Below, piece by piece: positions 57,200-64,000 of a DNA stretch of 64,000 bases (position 1 is its first letter; each line of letters starts with the position of its first letter). The notes below the pieces were generated by a model. It was not told the origin of the DNA, did no database searches, and saw only the letters and a list, made by a program, of their open reading frames with translations. The stretch is from Streptococcus sp. 2342 (lineage in GTDB: Bacteria; Bacillota; Bacilli; Lactobacillales; Streptococcaceae): positions 62,001-126,000 of the forward strand of contig NZ_VMLR01000003.1 of the NCBI RefSeq assembly GCF_013276795.1. The letters run 5' to 3'. The position numbers and the translations under genes were made by a program.

Positions 57200-57235
57200 A
57201 TGCAAAACCTCGCCCATGGCGAGGAATCTTTGCAT
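57200..57235 (+). promoter_or_regulatory. Two-part leader hairpin
   Basis: The inner stem is CCTCGCC (57208-57214) with GGCGAGG (57218-57224) around CAT. The outer stem is ATGCAAA (57200-57206) with TTTGCAT (57229-57235). It sits in the predicted 5' leader, 45 bp before the start codon, without a T run, so it is more likely a stability or regulatory element than a terminator. Confidence 0.65.
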
Positions 57236-57279
57236 GTAGATATGGACATAAAAAAATATTTTTAAGGAGAACACAATAA

Positions 57280-60200
57280 GTGGAGAAGAAATCGCCTATG
57301 AGTCGTGTTGAACGCTTGCACCGTGAAAAGGTCACACGTTACTCAATCCGTAAATATAGTTTTGGAGCAGCCAGCGTAGCAGTTGCTGCCCTGTTCATGT
57401 TCTTCGGAAATGGAGCTGTATCAGCTAATGAGCTAAGCAAACAAGAGACATCTCTAGCAGCTCCAGGGCTAGCCTCTGAACATGAGGGACCACAAGAAGC
57501 AGACAGTGCTTCGGTAGTAGCGCCAGCCCTTGATGCCCCATCAACTCCAGCAGCACAACCAGTTGTAGAAGAACCAGCAAAACCAGCTGCACCAGAAGTA
57601 ATAACTCCAGCTTTGGACAAAAAGCAACTTGAAAACTACATTTCAGAAGTTAAATCAAAACTTTCTGCAGGTACGTATGCTAATAAAACAAAGGAGAGCC
57701 TTGCTCTTTTGAATGGGGAATTGGCTTCTGCTGAGTCTACACTCGCTTCTGCAACTACTCAAGATGAATTGAACGTAGCTTACAGAAACCTTCTCAATAC
57801 AGTAAACTCAAAATTAACAAGCAAACCAAAAGGTTCAAAATCAGCTCCGAAAGTAGACACTACTAACGGACAACCAACTGTAGGTAAAAAAGCAGAAAAC
57901 ACAGAACCAAAAGCTGGTACTAACTCAATCGAAAACACCGGTTCAAAAGACGAACGCAACGGTAAAGCGATGGATAAAGAGAATGCGTTTAGAGCTGAGA
58001 CGACTGAGACTAAAGGCGACATTAGCTATACTCTGGAATATTCAAATCAATCTAAAAAAGAAATCTACTTATACAATGAAGAAAATGCGGATGTTAGTAT
58101 TTCTGTAAATTCAACCGCTGGAAATATTGTAAAAGCCTATGTTAAGGGAGGAAGCGGTCAGTATTTAGATAAACGAGATATACATTCGGATCCTAAACCA
58201 GAGGAAACAGATGGTTGGGGTTGGACTTATCACTCTGTTTTAACACCAGCTCAAGGACCGGTAACAGTTCGAGTAACAGGGAAACCAAATGATAAGTTCA
58301 AAGAACTTTCTGCATATACAAAACAAGAAAACCAAGATGCTGGATTAGGTGCTAGGTTTATGCAAATTTATGATGCAGCAGGAGGAAAGATTGAAGCAGG
58401 AGCAGGTACAAACGGAGAGGGTTATTTCAGACTAGTTGTTAAATCTCAAACATACAAATACAGCATTCAACAACCAGAAAATAACGCTAATAAAATTGCT
58501 GTTTCAGATATTAACAACTTAACGGAAAATGATATTCAGAAAATTAAAGACCAAATCAAGATTGGATATTCTACAACTAGCCAAGATGCTAGACTAGAAT
58601 CTAAAAAAGGTACAACTTTAGATAATAGAGCTGAAGTTGTTGAAAACATTGAAGTAAATGGACAAAATATTGTTGTAACCTATAAAGATGGTTCAGTAGA
58701 CACTACTCCAGTTGCAGATGTGGCACGTACGGATCTGGATCCTGTAGTGGAGTTCCCGTTCTCTGATGAACCTAAACGAGAAATTTATGTGTACGGAGCA
58801 GAAGAAAACTCATTCGACATCAAAATTAAAGACGATGCGGATAAGATTAAAAGTGCGACTTTATTACAATGGGGAAGTAATCCGTTTAAACCTGTAGCAG
58901 GTGAAACAGATAAAGTCAATACACAATATGGATATACAGCTAATGTTATTTCTTCTGAAACAACAGCCACAGAAGCTAAGCCAGCAGTTATTACATACTC
59001 AGGTACCCCAGCTCCAGAAGGGTCATTTACACAAGCTAAATTAGAGGCTGCAACCAAAGGAGAGAACCCTCCAGGCGTAGCTTTAGGATGGCGTTACTTA
59101 AAAGTAGTCGATTCTGAAGGAAAAGAATTTGTAGGGTCTGGAAAAGAAACTGCTAATAACATGTCACTTAGAGTTATGCTTAAACCTCAAACTCAAAAAT
59201 ACGACATTCAAACACCAGCAGAAGCTGATAAAGTAGCAGTGGATAATGCATCGGAAGTAACTGAAGCAGAATTTAATAAAATCAAAGAAAAGCTTAAGAT
59301 TGAGTACTCTAAAAACAATATGGATGCTCGTCTAGCTGATAAAAAAGGTCAAGCTGTAGAAAATCAAGCAGACCGTATCGCAAGCATTAAAAAAGTTGAT
59401 AACAATCTAGTTGTAACCTATAAAGATGGTTCAACAGATACTAGACCATTGACTGATTTTGCACGTACAAACAATGCTCCAGAAGTGAAAATTCCTTACT
59501 CTGTAGACGGTAAAAAAGATGTTTACGTGTATGCGAACGAAGATTTTGAAATTCCTGTTAAGTTTACAGATGATAATGGAAAAGTAGCTTCAGCGACAAT
59601 AAAACGTGGCGGAAATGTTGAACAACCAGCTAAAGACGCAGCAAACCCTAACGTTTTAGATAACGAATATGAATCAACAGTAGAAAAAATCTCTACAGAA
59701 ACAACAGCAACAGAGGCAAATCCTGCAGTTGTTCATATTAAAGGAAATTATTCTAAAGCAACACCAGGATTAGCTGCTAATAAATTCCCAACGGATGAAA
59801 ATGGTGAGTTTCCAATCGTAACTCGTTATGCAACAGCAACAGATACAGATGGAAAAGATATTTCTAATACTGCGACTGGTTCTTCATATGCAACTGACCC
59901 AGGTTCATTCAGAATTGTCTTAAAAGCCCAAACAGCTAAATATGATGTTAAAGAATTAGACGACGCTAACAAAACTGTTGTAAGTAATACTGCAACATTG
60001 ACTCCTGAAGACTTAGCAACTGTTAAAGAAAATCTTCAATTAGAATACTCTAAGAAAAATAAAGATAAGAACATCAATAAAGATGAAGCAGTTTCTCCAG
60101 ACAACGTTAAGAAAGCAGTAGATACTGTAAAACAAGATGGAGATAACTTAGTAGTAACATATAAAGATGGTTCTAAAGATACTATTCCAGTAGATAAAGT

Positions 60201-63200
60201 TGCTAAATTAGATAAACAACCAGCAATCGATGCAGTTACTAACAAAGCAACAGATCAAATCGCAGCTATCAATGGTAATGATAACTTATCACAAGCTGAA
60301 AAAGATAAAGCCATTGCTGATGTAGAAAAAGATAAAGCAGCAGCGTTAGAAAAAATCGATGACGCTACTAATAGTACTGCGATAACAACAGCTCAAACAG
60401 ATGGTACTGATGCTGTAGCAAAAGTAAATCCAATCGGTAAAGAAAAAGCTAAAGAAGAAATCGCTAAGTCTTTGGAAGCTAAGAAGGAGGCTATTGCGAA
60501 CAATGATAGCTTAACACAAGCCGAGAAGGAAAAAGCTAAAAAAGATGCTGAAGACAAGGCAGCAGCAGCCCTTGCTGAAATCGAAAAACAACCAGCAACA
60601 GCAGAAACAGCAGCTGCGGCAACAGTAGCTCAAACTACTGTAAACGATAAGCAAGCTGAAGGAACCAAAGAAGTTGCTAAAATCAACCCAATCGGTAAAC
60701 AAGCAGCATTAGACAAAATCGATGAAGCCTTAAAAGCTAAAGAAGCAGAAATGGATGCCCGCACTGACCTAACAGAGGAAGAAAAGGCAGAAGCTAAAGA
60801 ACAAGCTAAACAATTTGCTGATGCTAAAAAAGCTGAAATTAAGGATAAAAATGATAATGCAGAAACGCCTGAAGCAGCTACACAAGAGCAAGGTGAAATC
60901 GATACAGCAGGCGATACTGGAAAAACACAGGTAGAGGGTGTTAAGAAACCTGCTGCTAAAAAACCAGAAGCTAAAACAGAGGTAGCAACTACAGCCGATG
61001 CTAAAAAGCAAGAGATTGAGCAAGATGGAGCATTGTCACCAGAAGCTAAGAAGAAACTTCAAGATGAGGTAGATGCTGTTAAGAAAGCTTCGGAAGAGGC
61101 AATCGATGGTGCTAAGAAAAATACCGATGTTGATAAAGCTAAGAAATCAGCAGAAGCAGCGATTAAAGCCATCAACTCTGCTCGTTTACCAGCGAACAAG
61201 GTAATTGCTAAAAATCCAACAGCTTTAGACGATAAAGAACAAGCAGAACTTAAAAAAGCGATTGAAGCGGTAAACCCTCCAGGGACAAAAGTAGAAGTAA
61301 ATCCTAACGGAAGTGCCTTAGTAACCTTACCAGGAAAAACAGTAGCCGAACCATTAAAACAAGAAGATTTAACAAAAGATGTAAATGCTTTAGATACTGC
61401 AGGTGGTGGTAACAACATCAACCGTCCAACGGATAAAGTGATTGTTGGAAATCCTGAAAGTTTGACAGATGCAGATAAAGAAAACATCAAAAAAGCTGTT
61501 CGTGAAGTAAACCCTAATGCTGTTGTGACAATTGATGATAATGGTACAGTAACGGTTTCAACACCAGAAGGAAATACAGCAGGATTTACAGCCAAAGAAT
61601 TGGTGCGTACTTTAGCTGATGCAGCAAATCCTGATTCAGGTAATGCAGGAGTTCGTAAGCCAGCAGATAAAAAAGTTGGACTAGCGACAGACCCGGCAGC
61701 ACAAGCTGAAGTAACTGAAAAACTGAAAAAATTAAATGGTGGCGACGAAAAAGTTAAAGCTGTTAAATATGACACAGAAGGAAATGCAACAGTAGTTCTT
61801 AAAGATGGAACAATTGCGACAATTCCAGCAGGTGACTTATTCAAGACAGAAGAAGACGCTAAGAAAGCAAACGGTGGAGATGACATCAACAAACCGAATG
61901 CCCAAACAGTTGTAGAAGATATTGCAGCATTAAGCCCAGAAGAACGTACTAAAGTAAAAGACGTGATTAAGGCAAAAGTTGAAGCAGTAAACCCAGGTGC
62001 AGTTGTAGTAGTTGACGACCAAGGAAATGCAGTTGTAACAACACCAGAAGGTAAAACAGCAGTTATTGACGCAGATGATTTAATTAAAAAACCTAATGAA
62101 ACATCAACTGCCAAAGCTGGTAACAACATCAACAACCCAGCGGACAGAGTACGTGTTGATAACAGTAAGCAATTAACAGACCCTGAACTTGCTAGAATTA
62201 AAGCAGCAGTTGAAGCAGTGAACCCAGATGCTACAGTAGTAGTCGATGACCAAGGAAATGCGACTGTAACAACTAAAGATGGTAAAACTGCGACAATTCC
62301 AGTGGCAGATTTAGTCAAATCAGATGCTGATAAAGACAATGTAACTGGTGGAAACCAAGTAAACACTCCAGCAGATAGAGTAGTGGTAGAAAATCCAGCT
62401 GCATTAACAGAAGATGATAAAAATGCAATTAAAGCTAAAATTCAAGCAGTAAACCCAGGTGCTGACGTAGTATTTGACGAAAAAGGAAATGCAACAGTAA
62501 CAACACCAGCAGGAAAAACAGCAACAATTCCAGCAAGCGATTTAGTAAAACCTAAAGCTGACTTAGCTGATCCAGCGAAACAAGATGCTGTAAACAAACC
62601 AGCAGATAAAGTAGTAGTTGTTCCAGAATTAGAAGCAGCTGATAAAGATTTACCACAAGAAGCTAAAGACGCTATTAAAGCAGCAGTTGAAGCAGTAAAT
62701 CCAGATTCTACTGTAGTAGTTGATGACAAAGGAAATGCAACAGTAACAACACCAGAAGGTAAAACTGTCGTTATTCCAAAAGCTGACTTAGTGAAGAAAG
62801 AAGCTGACAAAGAAACTGCTAAAGCAGGAAACAACATCAACAAACCAGCAGACAAAGTAGTTGCTAATAAAGATGCCTTAACTCCTGAAAATATCGCAGC
62901 AATCAAGGCTAAAGTTCAAGCAGTAAATCCAGATGCAACAGTAGTAGTAGACGACAAAGGAAACGCAACTGTAGTTACACCAGACGGACAAACAGCAACA
63001 ATTCCAGTAACTGACTTAGTGAAATCTCCAGAAGAAGCTAAAGATGCTAAAGCAGGAAACAACGTAAACAAACCAGCTGATAAAGTATCTGCAAACAAAG
63101 ATGCGTTAACTCCTGAAGACATCAAAGCAATCAAAGCTAAAGTAGAAGCAGTAAACCCAGATGCTAAAGTATTCGTTGACAACAAAGGAAATGCAACAGT

Positions 63201-64000
63201 ATCTACTCCAGATGGTAAAACAGCAACAATCCCTGTTGAAGATCTTATCAAAGATACAACTCAACCAAATGCAGGAAACAAAGTAAACACTCCAGCAACT
63301 AAGGTTGTTGTAACAGATCCTGCTAATATCAAGGCTGATGAAGATAAGATTAGAGCAGAAATCCTTAAAGTGAATCCAGGTGCAACAGTTGTATTTGACG
63401 AAAAAGGAAACGCAACAGTAACAACGAAAGATGGAGCTGTGGCAACAATTCCAGCATCTGATTTAGCAAAAGATGCAGCTGACTTAAGGAACCCAGACAA
63501 GCAAGATGCAGTTAAGAAACCAGCAGATAAAACACTTGTTAAGAAAGCAGGTAAATTAACTCCAGCTGAAAAAGATGCAATCAAAGCAGAAATCGCTAAG
63601 GTAAATAGAGATCCGAAGACAACTATCGTAGTTGATGACGAAGGAAATGCAACAGTAACAACTCCAGAAGGAAAAACTGTAGTAATCGCCAAAGAAGACT
63701 TAGTGAAATCTCCACAAGAAGTTGATGGTGCAAAAGCAGGAAATAACATCAACAAGCCAGCGGATAAAGTAGCAGCAGCGGCGGCAGATTTAGTTGGACC
63801 GAATAAAGATGAAGTTAAAGCTAAAATCCAAAAAGCGGTTGAAGCAGTAAACCCAGGTGCTACTGTCTTTGTTGATGACCAAGGAAACGCAACAGTAACG
63901 ACTCCAGAAGGAAACACAGCAACGATTTCTGTAGATGATTTATTGAAAGATCCAGCAGCTAAAGAAACTCCATCAGCAGGAAACAAAGTAAACACTCCAG
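57280..64000 (+). CDS. Giant YSIRK surface protein (3' end outside window)
   Basis: The frame starts at GTG 57280 with AAGGAGA 9 bp upstream and is open to the right edge (~2240 residues seen). The signal peptide YSIRKYSFGAASVAVAALFM ends near AVSAN. A Pro/Ala-rich N-terminal region (~45-245) leads to three related Ig-like modules (~245-490, ~490-725, ~725-980), each ending with a VVTYKDGSxDTxP motif. DUF1542-like helical repeats follow (~985-1260; DALxxAEKxKA-type). From ~1305 are about 12 tandem ~80-residue repeats with KPADKVV and GNATVTTPxGKTATIP as consensus. A sorting signal is expected beyond the edge. A role as adhesin or biofilm stalk is inferred. An alternative start ATG is six codons downstream. 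Confidence 0.85.
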   Translation, partial: MEKKSPMSRVERLHREKVTRYSIRKYSFGAASVAVAALFMFFGNGAVSANELSKQETSLAAPGLASEHEGPQEADSASVVAPALDAPSTPAAQPVVEEPAKPAAPEVITPALDKKQLENYISEVKSKLSAGTYANKTKESLALLNGELASAESTLASATTQDELNVAYRNLLNTVNSKLTSKPKGSKSAPKVDTTNGQPTVGKKAENTEPKAGTNSIENTGSKDERNGKAMDKENAFRAETTETKGDISYTLEYSNQSKKEIYLYNEENADVSISVNSTAGNIVKAYVKGGSGQYLDKRDIHSDPKPEETDGWGWTYHSVLTPAQGPVTVRVTGKPNDKFKELSAYTKQENQDAGLGARFMQIYDAAGGKIEAGAGTNGEGYFRLVVKSQTYKYSIQQPENNANKIAVSDINNLTENDIQKIKDQIKIGYSTTSQDARLESKKGTTLDNRAEVVENIEVNGQNIVVTYKDGSVDTTPVADVARTDLDPVVEFPFSDEPKREIYVYGAEENSFDIKIKDDADKIKSATLLQWGSNPFKPVAGETDKVNTQYGYTANVISSETTATEAKPAVITYSGTPAPEGSFTQAKLEAATKGENPPGVALGWRYLKVVDSEGKEFVGSGKETANNMSLRVMLKPQTQKYDIQTPAEADKVAVDNASEVTEAEFNKIKEKLKIEYSKNNMDARLADKKGQAVENQADRIASIKKVDNNLVVTYKDGSTDTRPLTDFARTNNAPEVKIPYSVDGKKDVYVYANEDFEIPVKFTDDNGKVASATIKRGGNVEQPAKDAANPNVLDNEYESTVEKISTETTATEANPAVVHIKGNYSKATPGLAANKFPTDENGEFPIVTRYATATDTDGKDISNTATGSSYATDPGSFRIVLKAQTAKYDVKELDDANKTVVSNTATLTPEDLATVKENLQLEYSKKNKDKNINKDEAVSPDNVKKAVDTVKQDGDNLVVTYKDGSKDTIPVDKVAKLDKQPAIDAVTNKATDQIAAINGNDNLSQAEKDKAIADVEKDKAAALEKIDDATNSTAITTAQTDGTDAVAKVNPIGKEKAKEEIAKSLEAKKEAIANNDSLTQAEKEKAKKDAEDKAAAALAEIEKQPATAETAAAATVAQTTVNDKQAEGTKEVAKINPIGKQAALDKIDEALKAKEAEMDARTDLTEEEKAEAKEQAKQFADAKKAEIKDKNDNAETPEAATQEQGEIDTAGDTGKTQVEGVKKPAAKKPEAKTEVATTADAKKQEIEQDGALSPEAKKKLQDEVDAVKKASEEAIDGAKKNTDVDKAKKSAEAAIKAINSARLPANKVIAKNPTALDDKEQAELKKAIEAVNPPGTKVEVNPNGSALVTLPGKTVAEPLKQEDLTKDVNALDTAGGGNNINRPTDKVIVGNPESLTDADKENIKKAVREVNPNAVVTIDDNGTVTVSTPEGNTAGFTAKELVRTLADAANPDSGNAGVRKPADKKVGLATDPAAQAEVTEKLKKLNGGDEKVKAVKYDTEGNATVVLKDGTIATIPAGDLFKTEEDAKKANGGDDINKPNAQTVVEDIAALSPEERTKVKDVIKAKVEAVNPGAVVVVDDQGNAVVTTPEGKTAVIDADDLIKKPNETSTAKAGNNINNPADRVRVDNSKQLTDPELARIKAAVEAVNPDATVVVDDQGNATVTTKDGKTATIPVADLVKSDADKDNVTGGNQVNTPADRVVVENPAALTEDDKNAIKAKIQAVNPGADVVFDEKGNATVTTPAGKTATIPASDLVKPKADLADPAKQDAVNKPADKVVVVPELEAADKDLPQEAKDAIKAAVEAVNPDSTVVVDDKGNATVTTPEGKTVVIPKADLVKKEADKETAKAGNNINKPADKVVANKDALTPENIAAIKAKVQAVNPDATVVVDDKGNATVVTPDGQTATIPVTDLVKSPEEAKDAKAGNNVNKPADKVSANKDALTPEDIKAIKAKVEAVNPDAKVFVDNKGNATVSTPDGKTATIPVEDLIKDTTQPNAGNKVNTPATKVVVTDPANIKADEDKIRAEILKVNPGATVVFDEKGNATVTTKDGAVATIPASDLAKDAADLRNPDKQDAVKKPADKTLVKKAGKLTPAEKDAIKAEIAKVNRDPKTTIVVDDEGNATVTTPEGKTVVIAKEDLVKSPQEVDGAKAGNNINKPADKVAAAAADLVGPNKDEVKAKIQKAVEAVNPGATVFVDDQGNATVTTPEGNTATISVDDLLKDPAAKETPSAGNKVNTP
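61190..64000 (+). repeat. Tandem ~230-245-bp coding repeats
   Basis: About twelve units of roughly 77-82 codons, with the core KPADKVV, ALTxxDxxxIKAKxxAVNP, VVVDDKGNATVTTPxGKTAT and IPxxDLVK, continue past the right edge. Units from ~62122 on are more alike than the first ones. High similarity suggests unequal recombination can change the copy number. Confidence 0.85.

Noticed and set aside
61059..62366. Long minus-strand open frame (435 codons) and similar ones at 62442-62906, 62916-63251 and 63261-63995
   Set aside because: They run antisense to the tandem coding repeats and inherit their periodicity; the plus-strand frame is continuous, has a signal peptide and known repeat architecture. 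Their Ser/Thr-rich composition is a by-product.

Overview
The window comes from a Streptococcus of the mitis/pneumoniae group. The gene order ctsR-clpC, rr06-hk06-(methyltransferase-like gene)-pspC, dus-hslO, glpK-glpO-glpF, dltXABCD and adcRCBA is the pneumococcal-type order, read from the translated proteins and from memory of pneumococcal genomes. Three BOX interspersed repeats (10692-10804, 23925-24029, 29084-29236) support this. Several large YSIRK-type surface proteins and the tandem toxin array suggest a commensal such as S. mitis rather than classical S. pneumoniae, but this is an inference.

Region 1 (1-~7600) is the right part of a phage satellite or PICI-like island. Its genes all point rightward: a small XRE-like regulator, a Rha-family protein, small unknown genes, a HTH protein, a replisome organizer, a DnaC-type helicase loader, an XtrA/YqaO-like protein, an HK97-fold capsid-like protein with a helical partner, a RinA/DUF722-like activator and an HK97 gp10-like protein. 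No integrase, terminase, portal, tail or lysis gene is present in the visible part. The left end lies outside the window.

Region 2 (7600-28710) is core chromosome. It holds the CtsR-regulated ctsR-clpC operon; the RR06/HK06 two-component system followed by two genes with near-identical promoters (a methyltransferase-like membrane protein and an LPXTG-anchored PspC/Hic-like protein); dus and hslO on the minus strand; a Mga-like regulator; the catabolite-controlled glycerol genes glpK-glpO-glpF; and the dltXABCD operon for teichoic acid D-alanylation.

Region 3 (28711-37817) is an accessory cassette between dlt and adc. It contains a GT52 sialyltransferase-like/GT2 fusion, a second glycosyltransferase, a 1539-residue LPXTG adhesin with five MucBP-like repeats, and a CMP-sialate synthetase-like cytidylyltransferase. 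Together they suggest a surface glycosylation module.

Region 4 (37818-43813) holds the AdcR-controlled zinc uptake operon adcRCBA. It is followed by a compact array of four Fst-type type I toxin genes (minus strand, 32 residues each), each with a convergent plus-strand antitoxin RNA. There is also a fifth, orphan antitoxin-like RNA and a structured minus-strand small RNA. Matching parts recur 816-817 bp apart, so a two-unit block has been duplicated.

Region 5 (43814-64000) contains a stomatin-like SPFH protein, an M26 zinc metalloprotease of the ZmpB/IgA1-protease type, a catabolite-controlled pair of cytoplasmic glycosidases (GH2 beta-galactosidase-like and GH29 alpha-L-fucosidase), an Rpn-family PD-(D/E)XK nuclease, and the first ~2240 residues of a giant YSIRK surface protein. 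That protein has three Ig-like modules, DUF1542-like helices and about a dozen ~80-residue repeats, and it runs off the right edge. It is preceded by a 12-T tract and a leader hairpin.
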